NCBI GenBank assembly: GCA_016869535.1
Contig: VGDX01000005.1
Coordinates: 1-64,000 of the forward strand
Length of the DNA: 64,000 nt
Reading direction: 5' to 3'
Source: Alphaproteobacteria bacterium
Lineage (GTDB): Bacteria > Pseudomonadota > Alphaproteobacteria > Rhizobiales > Methyloligellaceae
This document shows, in pieces, positions 1 through 9,145 of the stretch; within the stretch, counting starts at the first letter, position 1, and every line of letters starts with the position of its first letter. The notes beneath the pieces were generated by a model, which was not told where the DNA came from, did not search any database, and saw only the letters and a program-made list of their open reading frames with translations. The translations under genes were made by a program, and so were the position numbers.

Positions 1-129
1 TCGTTGGAGACGCCGAGCATGACGGAAACGCCGCCAAACACCGCGCAGCCTGCCCTGGGGCTTACCGTGAACCCCGCCGTCTGCTACCGTCTACGCCGTT
101 CCAGAGTTCATCGGGGGAATGTCGGTTAA
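1..129 (+). other. Unresolved open frame at window edge
   Basis: A frame with no stop runs from the first base to a TAA at 127-129 (about 42 residues, containing ETPPNTAQPALGL). It could be the C-terminus of a gene starting outside the window, but the opposite strand of the first 80 bases is open as well (VFGGVSVMLGVSN reading out of the window). Neither reading matches a family I know. The stretch is too short to decide which strand is coding. Confidence 0.15.
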
Positions 130-204
130 GAACAGAGCATTTCGACGGCGTCGTCTCGATGGCTGAGGACGGTGCCTGTTATCGGATCTAGAGAGTTGAG
201 CCCA

Positions 205-1965
205 ATGTACAAGGACTATCCAATCGCGGTCTTCGCCGGGGCGCTGCTTTCGCTAGCCGCTGTCGGACCGGCAGTTGCGGAAAATATCCGCGGCGCGGCA
301 ACGGGCCCGACCAAGGCGCCGGGCTTCAGCCATCCCGAGCAATATATGCATGTCCAGGACGTGAAGCCGGCGGACAACATGTATCCGGTGGTTCAGCATC
401 TCGAGCAGGACAAAGCCGCTGCCGCCAAGCTTGCCGCGCTGCAAGCGAAGACCGGTAAGAAGCCGAACATTCTGATCTTCCTGCTCGACGATGTTGGCTG
501 GTCCGATCCCGGCTTCAATGGCGGCGGCGTCGCGGTGGGCAATGCGACCCCGGTGATGGACCGGCTCGCCCATGAGGGTCTGATCCTCACCTCCGCCTAT
601 TCCACGCCGTCATGTTCGCCGACGCGCGCCACGATCCATACCGGGCAGAACCCACTGCATCACGGCATTCTGCGCCCGCCGATGTATGGCGAGGCCGGCG
701 GGCTCGACGGCGCCATCACTATGCCGAAGCTGCTCAAGGACCACGGCTACATCACGCAAGGCGTCGGCAAATGGCATATGGGCGAGAACAAGGGTTCGCT
801 GCCGCAGAATGTCGGCTATGACGACTATGTTGGTTTCCTCGGCGTGTCGGACATGTATACCGAGTGGCGCGACATCTATTTCAATCCCGAGGTCGCGCTG
901 TCGCCCGAGCGTTTCAAGATGCTTGAGCAGGACGAGTTCAACCATTACGAGATACATTGCACGCCGGCCGACACCGAGAAGTGCGAGAACGGCAAGCTGA
1001 TCGAACTCGACTACATCAAGGAGCTCGACAAGCACTGGCTGGAAGTGAGCCTCGCCTTCCTCGACAAGATGAAGGGCAGCGACAAGCCGTTCTATCTCTA
1101 TCACGCCACGCGGGGCTGCCATTTCGACAATTACCCGTCCGACGATTGGGCGGGCAAGTCGATGGCGCGCACCGTGTTCTCCGACTGCATGGTGGAGATG
1201 GACTATTTACTCGGCGAGCTGGTGGATAAGCTTCAGGAGATCGGCGAGTTGGAGAACACGCTGATCTTCTTCACCTCCGACAACGGGCCTGAATGTGAAA
1301 TCCCGCCGCACGGCCGTACGCCGTTCCGCGGCTGCAAAGGCTCGAGCTGGGAGGGTGGCGTTAGGGTGCCGACCTTCGTCTATTGGAAGGGCGTGATCGC
1401 GCCGCGCAAATCCAATCAGCTGTTCGACCTCGCCGATCTGTTGCCGACAGCGCTGGCGCTGGCCGGCTATCCCGGCGCTAAGCTCGCCGAGCTGTTTCCG
1501 GACACCACCTATATCGACGGCGTCGACCAGTCGGGCTTCATCGTCGCCGACGATGGTCTCTCGGCGCGCCGCAGTCGCATCTACACCCTGAACCAATATT
1601 TCGCCGCCACGCGCATCGACGAGTTCAAAGGCGTGATAACCATGGAGATCGAGAACTCTGTGGTGCAGAGGGGTAATTGGGGCGGATTCAGTGGCGGTAT
1701 TTTCACCGATACCGGCGGCGGCATCACCTTCAACCTCTATACCAATCCGCAAGAGGATGTGAGCATCGGCATCCGCCACATTCCGATGGGGGTGCCGATC
1801 ATAGCGGCCTCGGCGGCGTATATGAAGGACCTGATCAAATATCCGCCGCAATTCAAGATCGGATTCATATCCAACAACCCGCCGGTCTATGACCTGCTGC
1901 CGCAGATGCAGAAAATGCGTCAGGAGAACATGGAGAAGCATGGGCCCGGCAGGCCGACGCCATAA
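205..1965 (+). CDS. Exported arylsulfatase
   Basis: This is a sulfatase of the alkaline phosphatase superfamily that should hydrolyse sulfate esters in the periplasm. The formylglycine motif CSPTR lies near residue 137, with Thr where Ser is usual. Metal-binding residues are visible in ILIFLLDDVGW (near 90) and TSDNGPE (near 350), and GKWHMG matches the conserved GKWH box. I chose the ATG at 205 over an in-frame GTG at 172 because it gives a clean signal peptide (YPIAVFAGALLSLAAVGPAVA, cleaved after AVA). About 586 residues is normal for the family. Activity requires maturation of the Cys to formylglycine, by an enzyme not seen here. Substrate cannot be read from sequence. A hairpin follows the stop. 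Confidence 0.9.
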   Translation: MYKDYPIAVFAGALLSLAAVGPAVAENIRGAATGPTKAPGFSHPEQYMHVQDVKPADNMYPVVQHLEQDKAAAAKLAALQAKTGKKPNILIFLLDDVGWSDPGFNGGGVAVGNATPVMDRLAHEGLILTSAYSTPSCSPTRATIHTGQNPLHHGILRPPMYGEAGGLDGAITMPKLLKDHGYITQGVGKWHMGENKGSLPQNVGYDDYVGFLGVSDMYTEWRDIYFNPEVALSPERFKMLEQDEFNHYEIHCTPADTEKCENGKLIELDYIKELDKHWLEVSLAFLDKMKGSDKPFYLYHATRGCHFDNYPSDDWAGKSMARTVFSDCMVEMDYLLGELVDKLQEIGELENTLIFFTSDNGPECEIPPHGRTPFRGCKGSSWEGGVRVPTFVYWKGVIAPRKSNQLFDLADLLPTALALAGYPGAKLAELFPDTTYIDGVDQSGFIVADDGLSARRSRIYTLNQYFAATRIDEFKGVITMEIENSVVQRGNWGGFSGGIFTDTGGGITFNLYTNPQEDVSIGIRHIPMGVPIIAASAAYMKDLIKYPPQFKIGFISNNPPVYDLLPQMQKMRQENMEKHGPGRPTP

Positions 1966-1978
1966 CGCGCAATTGATA

Positions 1979-2003
1979 GGGCCCGTGGTGCATCTGCGGG
2001 CCC
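1979..2003 (+). terminator. Hairpin after sulfatase gene
   Basis: A 7-bp perfect stem (GGGCCCG / CGGGCCC) with an 11-nt loop lies 13 bases after the sulfatase stop. It lacks a run of T on its 3' side, so it is a weak or factor-assisted terminator at best. Confidence 0.4.
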
Positions 2004-2067
2004 CTTGCGCTATTGAGTAGGCTAGAACGCCTGAACGGCCATTCCGGTCGAGCGTCAGGTTCATGTC

Positions 2068-2376
2068 TCACTGTGGTAATGCCATCTTAAATGTGTTCGT
2101 GCAAGTACCGGAGCTCTTCCACCTGCCATCAGGCATGTACTCATACTTTCCGACGCACTCCCCCGTGGACTTGGGTTCATCGCCATCGGGTATGTTGACA
2201 CAGCGGGCGGCATAATCGGCCAGCTTGTGTCCTTTCTCGGGTTCTTTCTCTTCCCACTTGTCCGTCACGCAGACGATAGCTCCCGTTTCGTTGATAGTCT
2301 GACCGGCATTGGCCGTGCCACTGACCAAAATTAGAACCGCCGCAGGCGCGACTTTGCAAAACAACTTCAGGGTCAT
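2068..2376 (-). CDS. Small secreted protein, unknown function
   Basis: The product is about 102 residues with an N-terminal signal peptide (CKVAPAAVLILVSGTANA), so it is probably periplasmic. The mature part is polar and has four cysteines (in IVCVTDK, AARCVN, TGECVG, GTCTN), which could form two disulfides. I chose the ATG at 2376 because a strong Shine-Dalgarno (GGGAGGGGAG) precedes it; an upstream in-frame start at 2400 would put extra residues before the signal peptide. It converges with the sulfatase gene. I do not recognise the family. Confidence 0.7.
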   Translation of the reverse strand: MTLKLFCKVAPAAVLILVSGTANAGQTINETGAIVCVTDKWEEKEPEKGHKLADYAARCVNIPDGDEPKSTGECVGKYEYMPDGRWKSSGTCTNTFKMALPQ

Positions 2377-2454
2377 TGTATCTTCTCCCCTCCCATACAC
2401 GCGAATTCTATCAGAAGCCGGCCCGAACGGTCAGGCGGATCCTCTGCTTTAAAG

Positions 2455-2541
2455 TGGTGCGGACGCCGGGAGTCGAACCCGGACGGGGTTTCCCCCTCAG
2501 GATTTTAAGTCCTGTGTGTCTACCAGTTCCACCACGTCCGC
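2455..2541 (-). tRNA. tRNA-Leu (UAA)
   Basis: On the minus strand a class II tRNA folds with a 7-bp acceptor stem (GCGGACG / CGTCCGC), anticodon stem CAGGA / TCCTG around loop CTTAAAA (anticodon TAA), a long variable arm and a T-arm containing GGGTTCGACTCCC. Discriminator A and an encoded CCA are present at 2455-2458. The long variable arm and anticodon identify leucine. Confidence 0.96.
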
Positions 2542-2594
2542 TTGCGGCCATGCTAGCCGAAGGCGCCGCTCCCGGCACTAGCCAGGGAAAGGCC

Positions 2595-3323
2595 TTAGGC
2601 CCGGTGCGCCGGAGGACTGACGCATAAACTTGCCCTAAGCAACAGGAACAAGGTCAGCGCGTTCAGGATATGCCAGGCGAAATGCGTGCCGATCTTGCGC
2701 CCGGCCAAGACCATCTCCTCGCACAGCGCCATGTCCAGCGATCGCAATGTTATGGAAATGGTGAACACGGCCGCCGCCGACAATATCCAGGGCGCCGCCG
2801 CATGCCCCCGTCTCGCAAGCAGCAACCCAACCGCGATCAGGGCGATGAGCGCCGGCAAATAGCCGACGCTGCCGTTCAGGCACGGCCCTGCCCCCTCGAC
2901 ATCCGCGCCAGGGAAGCCGAAGCCCCCATCCCAGCATTGCACCTGCATGGCGCCTGCCACGACCGCGGCGAAACCGACCGCAAGCAAAACCGTCCAGCCC
3001 GGCGGCACGCCAAGGAAACGATTGAGGGCGAAACCGAGATAGACCAGCATGAACAGGCCGATGGGCACGATGTCGGCGAATGCCGTTCCCGCGTCGGCGA
3101 AGAGGTGAAAGGCAAAACTGCCGAGCCCGATCACGAACACCAGCGCCACGAGAAGATAGTGGTCGGCGCTGCGTTCGGCGGCGGGTTGGCGCAGAACAAG
3201 CCAAAGCCCGGCCAGCGCGGCAAGCAGAAAGGCGCCATTGGTCAGCGCGTTGATGGGCTCGGCCCATAGCGCTCCGTCGCTGCCGCGTTCGCAATAGATG
3301 AAGACGCGCTCGCCGAAGCTCAT
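2595..3323 (-). CDS. Ceramidase-family membrane protein
   Basis: This 242-residue integral membrane protein resembles the alkaline ceramidase superfamily (CREST hydrolases). The N-terminus (YCERG then WAEPINALTN) is typical of the bacterial branch. The family's predicted zinc/catalytic residues are visible: FAFHLFAD near residues 70-77 (Ser-x-x-x-His and Asp) and HFAWHILN near the C-terminus (HxxxH). About seven hydrophobic segments are predicted. By family it would cleave an amide-linked lipid in the inner membrane; substrate is not known in bacteria. The gene stands between tRNA-Leu and a small secreted protein gene. Confidence 0.8.
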   Translation of the reverse strand: MSFGERVFIYCERGSDGALWAEPINALTNGAFLLAALAGLWLVLRQPAAERSADHYLLVALVFVIGLGSFAFHLFADAGTAFADIVPIGLFMLVYLGFALNRFLGVPPGWTVLLAVGFAAVVAGAMQVQCWDGGFGFPGADVEGAGPCLNGSVGYLPALIALIAVGLLLARRGHAAAPWILSAAAVFTISITLRSLDMALCEEMVLAGRKIGTHFAWHILNALTLFLLLRASLCVSPPAHRA

Positions 3324-3344
3324 CGGTCGGGCGTTGACCTCGTA

Positions 3345-3800
3345 TTATTCTGCCTCATCGGGCATGTCCTCGTCGGTCATGCCCTCCTCGGGAATCTCCT
3401 CTTCCATCGGGAACTCGCCATTATCGAGATCCTCGATAGCGATGCCGAGGCTCTGCCGGCACTCGTCTTCATGTTCTTCATTGGCGACGAGAAGCTCATC
3501 GAGATTGGGAAAGGCCTCCGCGTCGGCATCGGTGATATCTTCGTTGTGCATCTTCACCAGCATGTCGACATCGGTTTGCGGCACCTTGGCTTCCGTGAGC
3601 TTGCCGGCGACGCATTCGCAAAAAGTCTGCGGCGTGACCTTGGCCTCATCGAGGCCGGGGTCTTCGGTAACCACCGGGTCCTTGGTGCAAGCCACGACGA
3701 AAGCAACGGTGTCGAGATCTTGTGCCTTGGTGTCAGCTGCGCCAAAGCAAAGCACGGCGAAGACACTGAGCGCGGCGAGGCGCGTGGTTGACTTAGGCAT
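3345..3800 (-). CDS. Small acidic secreted protein
   Basis: A protein of about 151 residues with an N-terminal signal peptide (RLAALSVFAVLCFGAADTKA) and a very acidic C-terminus rich in Glu, Asp and Met (MEEEIPEEGMTDEDMPDE). Three cysteines are in the mature region (VVACTKD, TFCECVAG) and one more in EDECRQS. The ATG at 3800 is preceded by GGGAGGGAA, a good ribosome site; an in-frame start at 3863 would place about 21 residues before the signal. I do not recognise a family. It is predicted to be periplasmic, and the acidic tail could bind cations, which is inference only. Confidence 0.7.
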   Translation of the reverse strand: MPKSTTRLAALSVFAVLCFGAADTKAQDLDTVAFVVACTKDPVVTEDPGLDEAKVTPQTFCECVAGKLTEAKVPQTDVDMLVKMHNEDITDADAEAFPNLDELLVANEEHEDECRQSLGIAIEDLDNGEFPMEEEIPEEGMTDEDMPDEAE

Positions 3801-3884
3801 GCGAGTTCCCTCCCGCCGCGATCTTATCATTTTGTGCCGGCGGTTGAGCCAACAATAAGGCAATGACCCGGTGGTCAGGCACGA

Positions 3885-5660
3885 TCAGGTCTTGGGTGGG
3901 AGCACGACCCGAATATGCAAATCTTTCAATTGCTTGGGTGAGACCTCGGACGGCGCTCCCATGAGCAGATCCTCTGCCTGCTGGTTCATGGGGAACATCA
4001 CCACCTGACGCAGATTCTCCTCGCCGCAAAGCAGCATCACCATGCGGTCGATGCCCGGCGCGATGCCGCCATGCGGCGGCGCGCCGAATTGCAGCGCGCG
4101 CAGCATGCCGCCGAAGCGCTTCTCGAGTTCCTCTTTCGGATAGCCGGCGATGGCGAAGGCTTTCTCCATGATCTCCGGCTTGTGATTGCGGATGGCCCCC
4201 GATGATAGCTCCACGCCGTTGCACACCACGTCGTATTGGAACGCGAGGATGTCGAGCGGGTCTTTGCTTTCCAGCGCTTCGATCCCGCCTTGTGGCATGG
4301 AGAACGGATTGTGCGAGAAGTCGATCTTGTTCTCGTTCTCGTTCCATTCGAACATGGGGAAATCGACCACCCAGCAGAAGTCGAAACGGTCCTTCGCGGT
4401 CAAGTTCAGCTCATCGCCGATCTTCACCCGCGCCTGCGCGGCGAAGGGCGCGAATTCGCCCGGCAGGCCCGCTACGAAGAACACGGCATCGCCGTCAGCG
4501 AGGCCGAGCTGCGCGCGGAGCGCCTCGGTGCGCTCCGGTCCGAGATTCTTGGCAATCGGCCCGGCGCCTTCACCCTCGCGGAAGAAGATATAGCCGAGCC
4601 CCGGCTGGCCTTCACCTTGCGCCCAGGCGTTCATGCGGTCGCAAAAGGCGCGTGAGCCGCCGCTCTTGGCCGGGACGGCCCAGATGCGCGTGTTGACGTC
4701 CATGTCGATCATGCCGGCGAACAGCTTGAAGCCCGAACCCTTGAAATGCTCGGTGACGTCCTGCATCTCGATCGGGTTGCGAAGATCGGGCTTGTCGGTG
4801 CCGTATTTGCGCATGGCCTCGGCATAAGGGATGCGGGGGAATTTCTGGGTGACCGGCTTGCCGCCGCCGAATTCCTCAAACAGGCCGCGCAGGATCGGCT
4901 CGACCGCATCGAACACGTCGTCCTGCGTCACGAAGCTCATTTCCAGATCGAGTTGATAGAACTCACCGGGCGAACGGTCGGCACGGGCATCCTCGTCACG
5001 GAAGCATGGCGCGATCTGGAAATAGCGGTCGAAGCCCGCGATCATGATGAGCTGCTTGAATTGCTGTGGCGCCTGCGGCAGCGCGTAGAACTTGCCCGGA
5101 TGCACGCGTGACGGCACGAGATAGTCGCGCGCGCCCTCAGGGCTTGAGGCGGTAAGTATCGGCGTCTGGAACTCGAAAAAGCCAGCCTCGCGCATGCGGC
5201 GGCGCAAGGAGGCAATGATCGCCTCCCGCTGCATGATGTTGTCGTGCATGGTGTCGCGCCGGAGATCGAGGAAGCGGTATTTGAGGCGTGTCTCCTCCGG
5301 ATAGTCTGGCTCGCCGAACACCGGCAGCGGCAGCTCGGCGGCTTCCGACAGGACTTCCAGGTCCTTAACCCTGACCTCGACCTCCCCCGTGGGCAGGTTC
5401 GGATTGACGGTGTCAGCCGAGCGAGCCACCACTTCGCCGTCGATCCGCACCACCCATTCCGGCTTCAGCTTCTCGGCGCGCGCGAACACGGGCGATTGCG
5501 GATCGGCGACGATCTGCGTCAGGCCGTAATGGTCGCGGAGGTCGATGAACAGCAGCCCGCCATGATCGCGCACGCGATGCACCCAGCCCGAGAGACGCGC
5601 GGGTTTCCCGACATCATCTTTGCGGAGCGCGCCGCAAGTGTGGGTGCGGTAGGCGTGCAT
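3885..5660 (-). CDS. aspS: Aspartyl-tRNA synthetase
   Basis: This class II synthetase charges tRNA-Asp with aspartate in the cytoplasm. At 591 residues it has the usual bacterial length. In order it shows the OB-fold anticodon-binding domain ([20 protein letters not shown], residues 24-43), motif 2 ([19 protein letters not shown], near 220), the bacterial GAD insertion (about 290-420) and motif 3 ([15 protein letters not shown], near 535). rnd lies divergently across a 490-bp gap. Many alphaproteobacteria use a non-discriminating AspRS that also charges tRNA-Asn; the sequence alone does not settle that here. Confidence 0.98.
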   Translation of the reverse strand: MHAYRTHTCGALRKDDVGKPARLSGWVHRVRDHGGLLFIDLRDHYGLTQIVADPQSPVFARAEKLKPEWVVRIDGEVVARSADTVNPNLPTGEVEVRVKDLEVLSEAAELPLPVFGEPDYPEETRLKYRFLDLRRDTMHDNIMQREAIIASLRRRMREAGFFEFQTPILTASSPEGARDYLVPSRVHPGKFYALPQAPQQFKQLIMIAGFDRYFQIAPCFRDEDARADRSPGEFYQLDLEMSFVTQDDVFDAVEPILRGLFEEFGGGKPVTQKFPRIPYAEAMRKYGTDKPDLRNPIEMQDVTEHFKGSGFKLFAGMIDMDVNTRIWAVPAKSGGSRAFCDRMNAWAQGEGQPGLGYIFFREGEGAGPIAKNLGPERTEALRAQLGLADGDAVFFVAGLPGEFAPFAAQARVKIGDELNLTAKDRFDFCWVVDFPMFEWNENENKIDFSHNPFSMPQGGIEALESKDPLDILAFQYDVVCNGVELSSGAIRNHKPEIMEKAFAIAGYPKEELEKRFGGMLRALQFGAPPHGGIAPGIDRMVMLLCGEENLRQVVMFPMNQQAEDLLMGAPSEVSPKQLKDLHIRVVLPPKT

Positions 5661-6152
5661 GGGCTAAGGGACAGACTTTCTCGGCGGTTAAGTTTGCGCG
5701 GAACACCGCATGGGACGCCCCGCCTTGTCAAGCAAGGGGAACGATGGATCGTCCGCGTTAATTCCACATGAAAGGAACTAAATGGCGGGTGCCGCGTTTT
5801 ACTCGTCGGAAGGGGCAAACGAAGAGGGAAAAACACCATGTGCAAGATGGGCTATACCCTTTCGGTCAGAACCCGCTTACCCGTAACGGCGTGGGTTCTT
5901 GCCGGTCTCGTCACGCTATCCTCGTTGATTTCCACGGTGCTGCAAGAGCATCAATCCAGGCGGACGGATGCGGCCAGCCTCGCGCCATCGCAAATCTGTC
6001 AGCCTGACAGGTCTTGCGGCAAGAGCGCCATCGCCGCCTCGGTGATCCACTGATAATCGGCATTCCGCGATAGGTGCAGGCAGTTCGGGCCGTTGCGGTG
6101 CGGCGGTGATGCCCTTGGCCGCATGCCACGGTCTGGGCTATACCCGGCCCCC
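5661..6152. other. Divergent intergenic region aspS/rnd
   Basis: This 490-bp gap separates the divergent aspS and rnd starts and should hold both promoters. The only supportable coding feature is one short possible reading frame, listed separately. I saw no convincing terminator, repeat or riboswitch-like structure. Confidence 0.5.
5838..6053 (+). CDS. Possible 71-residue membrane peptide
   Basis: A short frame starts at an ATG preceded by GAGGGA at 8-nt spacing. The product has one hydrophobic segment (TAWVLAGLVTLSSLIS, about residues 17-33) followed by a polar tail with two cysteines. It could be a small single-pass membrane protein. It lies in an otherwise non-coding gap between divergent genes and has no family I know, so it may be a chance frame. 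Confidence 0.3.
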   Translation: MCKMGYTLSVRTRLPVTAWVLAGLVTLSSLISTVLQEHQSRRTDAASLAPSQICQPDRSCGKSAIAASVIH

Positions 6153-7316
6153 ATGGATCTCATCAAAACCAACGAAGACCTGGCCGGGGCATGCGCGCGA
6201 TTGGCCGCGGCGCCTTACATCGCCGTCGATACCGAGTTCATGCGCGAGCAGACCTTCTGGCCGCGGCTCTGCCTGATCCAGATCGCCTCGGGCGATACCG
6301 AGGTCCTGGTCGACGGGCTCGCCCCCGGTCTCGACCTCAAGCCGTTCTTCGACCTCATGATCGACGAGGACGTGCTCAAGGTGTTCCACTCCGCGCGCCA
6401 GGACATCGAGATCGTGCATCATCTGGCGAGCGTCATCCCGCATCCGATCTTCGACACGCAGGTCGCGGCTATGGTGTGCGGCTTCGGCGAGGCGGTGAGC
6501 TACACCATGCTGGTGAAGCGGCTCCTCGGGCGCAATCTCGACAAGACCTCGCGCTTCACCGACTGGAGCCGCCGTCCCCTATCGGACCGGCAGCTGACCT
6601 ACGCGCTCGGCGACGTCACGCATCTGCGCGACCTCTACCCGAAGCTAAGGGCGCAGCTCGACCAGTCCGAGCGGGCGAGCTGGCTCAACGAGGAAATGGG
6701 CGTGCTGACCGATCCGGCCACTTATCAACTGCACCCGGAACAGGCCTGGAAGCGGCTCAAGATGCGCACCAAGACGCCGAAATCGCTCGCCGTGCTGATG
6801 GAGCTTGCCGCCTGGCGCGAGCGCGAAGCGCAGAGCCAGGACGTGCCGCGCGCCCGCATCCTGAAAGACGAGGCGCTCTACGATATCGCCAGCCAGGCGC
6901 CGCGCACCATCGAGGATCTCGGCTCACTGCGCTCGCTGCATAACGGCTTCGCCCGCTCCATGCGCGGCCGCTCCGTGCTCGAAGCGGTGGGGCGGGGGCT
7001 CGAGCGCGATCCGGGCACGATCCCGCCGATCGAGCGCGGCGAGCCGATGCCGCCGGAGGCGCAGGCCGTGGTCGATCTGTTGCGCGTGCTGCTGAAGGCC
7101 ACCGCCGGCCGTCATGGCGTGGCGCCGAAGCTGATCGCCACGAGCGAAGAACTCGAGCAGATCGCCCGCTCGGACGACGCCGACGCCGCGGCCTTGCGCG
7201 GCTGGCGCAAGAAATTGTTCGGCGACGACGCGCTGGCACTGAAGCGCGGCGAGCTTGCGCTGGTCATCGACCGCGGCGAGGTCTCGGTGCGGCCGGCGAA
7301 ATCAGGCGCGGAATAG
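6153..7316 (+). CDS. rnd: Ribonuclease D
   Basis: This 3'-5' exoribonuclease trims stable RNA 3' ends, notably tRNA precursors. The DEDD exonuclease core is clear: DTEFMRE (near 25), HSARQDIE (near 80-88) and YALGDVTHLRDLY (near 150-163), followed by HRDC-type helical repeats to residue 387, a usual length. I chose the ATG at 6153 because the family begins just before the first DTE motif; an in-frame start 60 bases upstream would add unconserved residues. It is divergent from aspS, an arrangement common in Hyphomicrobiales. Confidence 0.95.
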   Translation: MDLIKTNEDLAGACARLAAAPYIAVDTEFMREQTFWPRLCLIQIASGDTEVLVDGLAPGLDLKPFFDLMIDEDVLKVFHSARQDIEIVHHLASVIPHPIFDTQVAAMVCGFGEAVSYTMLVKRLLGRNLDKTSRFTDWSRRPLSDRQLTYALGDVTHLRDLYPKLRAQLDQSERASWLNEEMGVLTDPATYQLHPEQAWKRLKMRTKTPKSLAVLMELAAWREREAQSQDVPRARILKDEALYDIASQAPRTIEDLGSLRSLHNGFARSMRGRSVLEAVGRGLERDPGTIPPIERGEPMPPEAQAVVDLLRVLLKATAGRHGVAPKLIATSEELEQIARSDDADAAALRGWRKKLFGDDALALKRGELALVIDRGEVSVRPAKSGAE

Positions 7317-7321
7317 CCCGA

Positions 7322-7831
7322 TCAAATCCTGCGGCTGTCATACGCCCAATGCAGCAGAGCCTGACGCTGCCTGCGGCGGCAGGTGAAGTCTCCCGGCTCG
7401 CAGTTCCGCTCGATCTGCCGCACATGGCGGCGTATGGCCTTCCAGCGCTTGATCTGCCGCCGGTCCTCCTCCTCCATCCGCCGGCCCATATAGTAGCGGC
7501 AATACCACTGGAACCAGCCACGCGGATCGTCGGGGTGGATCCATCCCTTCTCGCGCCACACCGAAAGCGGCTGGCTGGCCGAGACGCCGAAATAATTGAG
7601 TGAGCAGTCGGGCTTGCTTGGCGCGAGCTTCGCTTTGGCGAACCAGCTTGCGGGAAACTCCTTGCGCGTGTCCGTCATGTACTTGCCGCAGAATATGCCG
7701 AGCGCCAGCATCTCCTGCGGCGTCAATTCGGGTCTGAACTCGGGATCGAAATTGCGGCCGGTGGGTGCGCTCAGACGATAGCGATAGCCCTTCTGCATCT
7801 TGTCGTTCACGACGACGATGCGCTTGACCAT
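7322..7831 (-). CDS. Conserved protein of unknown function
   Basis: A 169-residue soluble protein with many Trp, Tyr, Arg and Lys residues. Its N-terminus (PTGRNFDPEFRPELTPQEM) and middle (GKYMTDTRKEFPASWF, then GWIHPDDPRGWFQWYCRYY) resemble a widespread uncharacterised bacterial family. The C-terminal third is strongly basic (RRMEEEDRRQIKRWKAIRR). It converges with rnd, only 5 bases away. No catalytic motif is evident; the basic, aromatic character would fit nucleic acid or nucleotide binding, which is speculation. Confidence 0.75.
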   Translation of the reverse strand: MVKRIVVVNDKMQKGYRYRLSAPTGRNFDPEFRPELTPQEMLALGIFCGKYMTDTRKEFPASWFAKAKLAPSKPDCSLNYFGVSASQPLSVWREKGWIHPDDPRGWFQWYCRYYMGRRMEEEDRRQIKRWKAIRRHVRQIERNCEPGDFTCRRRQRQALLHWAYDSRRI

Positions 7832-7861
7832 GCTCTCACGCGCCCGCTCCGAGCCCGCAAC

Positions 7862-8197
7862 TCATCGCCGCCCGCGCTCTATCGTCTCGGTAATCCGCAG
7901 GCGGATCACGCCGCGCACATCCTCCGGCAGCTCGTCGAGCGCCGCCAGCAGCCCGCGCAGCTCGGCGCGCAAGCCGTGAATCTGGTCGATCAGATTGAGC
8001 AGCACCGGCACGTCCTCCTCGGAGAAGCCAAGCTCGTCCTCGAGATTGCAGATGAGCGCCGCCCGCGCCAGGTCGGCCTCCGAATAACTCGGCGCCGCCA
8101 AATCGGCCGGCTTGATCCAACCTTGTTGAACCCACACTCTGAGCCGCGTGACGGTGAGGGTGCCGACGCGCGCCAGAAGTTCTTTCTCGGTCAGCAT
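7862..8197 (-). CDS. cbpM: CbpA modulator CbpM (MerR-like)
   Basis: A short protein (about 111 residues) of the CbpM family, which binds the J domain of CbpA and inhibits its co-chaperone and DNA-binding activity. The N-terminal half is a MerR-like winged helix (TVTRLRVWVQQGWIKP, then YSEADLARAALI) and the C-terminal half is helical. It immediately follows the cbpA-like gene, and the two overlap as TGATG (cbpA stop and this ATG share one base), which indicates translational coupling. A GTG three bases earlier is an alternative start. Confidence 0.88.
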   Translation of the reverse strand: MLTEKELLARVGTLTVTRLRVWVQQGWIKPADLAAPSYSEADLARAALICNLEDELGFSEEDVPVLLNLIDQIHGLRAELRGLLAALDELPEDVRGVIRLRITETIERGRR

Positions 8198-9123
8198 CAC
8201 GCCTGCTCCTTGAGCTTGCGCCGCGGATCGTAGGCGTGGCCCTGGCGCCAGGTCTCCGCGAAGCTTTTCAGGTCATCGTCGATCTTCTCGGGCATCATGA
8301 CGCTGAGTTTGACCAGCTGGTCGCCCGTCCCGCTTCTGGTCTTGATCCCGCGGCCTTTCAGCCGAAGAATCTGTCCGGTATTGGCGCCTTGCGGCACCGT
8401 CGCCGACACGCGTCCGCTAATGGTCGGCACTTCGACCTTGCCGCCAAGCACCGCCTCATCGAGGGTGATGGGCAACTCGACGACGATGTCGTTCCCCTCC
8501 CGCTTGAACACGGGATGCGGCCTGACGCCGATCTCGACCAGCGCATCGCCCGGCCCGCCTTCGCCCATGCCCTTCATGCCTTTGCCCTTGAGGCGCAGAA
8601 CCTGGCCGTCGCTCACGCCGGGCGGGATGGTCACGTCGAGCGTTTCGCCGTCCGGCAGCGTGATGCGCGTCTTGGTGCCATTCACCGCGTCGAGGAACTC
8701 GACCTCGAGCCGGTATTGCGCATCCTGTCCGCGCATGGAGAAACGCGCACCGCCGCCCCGGCCTGCACCGCCGCGGCCGAACAGGTCACCGAACAGATCG
8801 CTGAATTCGCCGATATCCTCGTAGCCGCGCGCCGAGCGGTAACGCGCGCCGTCCTCGCCGCCGGCATATTCGCGGTAATAGCGCTGCTGCGGAGTTTCCT
8901 GGCCCGAGGCGTCGATCTCGCCGGCGTCGTAGCGTTTGCGTTTGTCCTCATCGCCGATGATGCCATAGGCGGCGGCGATCTTCTTGAATCTCTCCTCGGC
9001 GGTCTTGTCACCGGGATTGAGGTCCGGGTGCAGCTTCTTGGCCAGCTTGCGGTAGGCCTTGGTGATGTCGGCCGCGCTCGCGGTCTTCGCCACGCCGAGA
9101 ACTGAATAGAGGTCTTCTGCCAT
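8197..9123 (-). CDS. cbpA: DnaJ-class co-chaperone CbpA-like
   Basis: A 308-residue type II J-domain protein that stimulates DnaK ATPase. The J domain occupies residues 1-70 and contains the HPD motif (KKLHPDLNPGDK). A Gly/Arg-rich linker (LFGRGGAGRGGGARFSM) follows, then two beta-rich substrate-binding domains (about 125-300). The cysteine zinc-finger of true DnaJ is absent, which with the adjacent cbpM supports CbpA. It is transcribed toward cbpM. Confidence 0.92.
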   Translation of the reverse strand: MAEDLYSVLGVAKTASAADITKAYRKLAKKLHPDLNPGDKTAEERFKKIAAAYGIIGDEDKRKRYDAGEIDASGQETPQQRYYREYAGGEDGARYRSARGYEDIGEFSDLFGDLFGRGGAGRGGGARFSMRGQDAQYRLEVEFLDAVNGTKTRITLPDGETLDVTIPPGVSDGQVLRLKGKGMKGMGEGGPGDALVEIGVRPHPVFKREGNDIVVELPITLDEAVLGGKVEVPTISGRVSATVPQGANTGQILRLKGRGIKTRSGTGDQLVKLSVMMPEKIDDDLKSFAETWRQGHAYDPRRKLKEQA

Positions 9124-9145
9124 TGGCTAAGTCACGCCCGAGTAC

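Noticed and set aside
610..1122. Long minus-strand frame inside the sulfatase gene
   Set aside because: It lies entirely within a gene with clear active-site motifs on the plus strand and has no family character.
1207..2064. Long minus-strand frame over the end of the sulfatase gene
   Set aside because: Opposite the conserved sulfatase C-terminus, with no ribosome site and no known domain; a GC-rich shadow.
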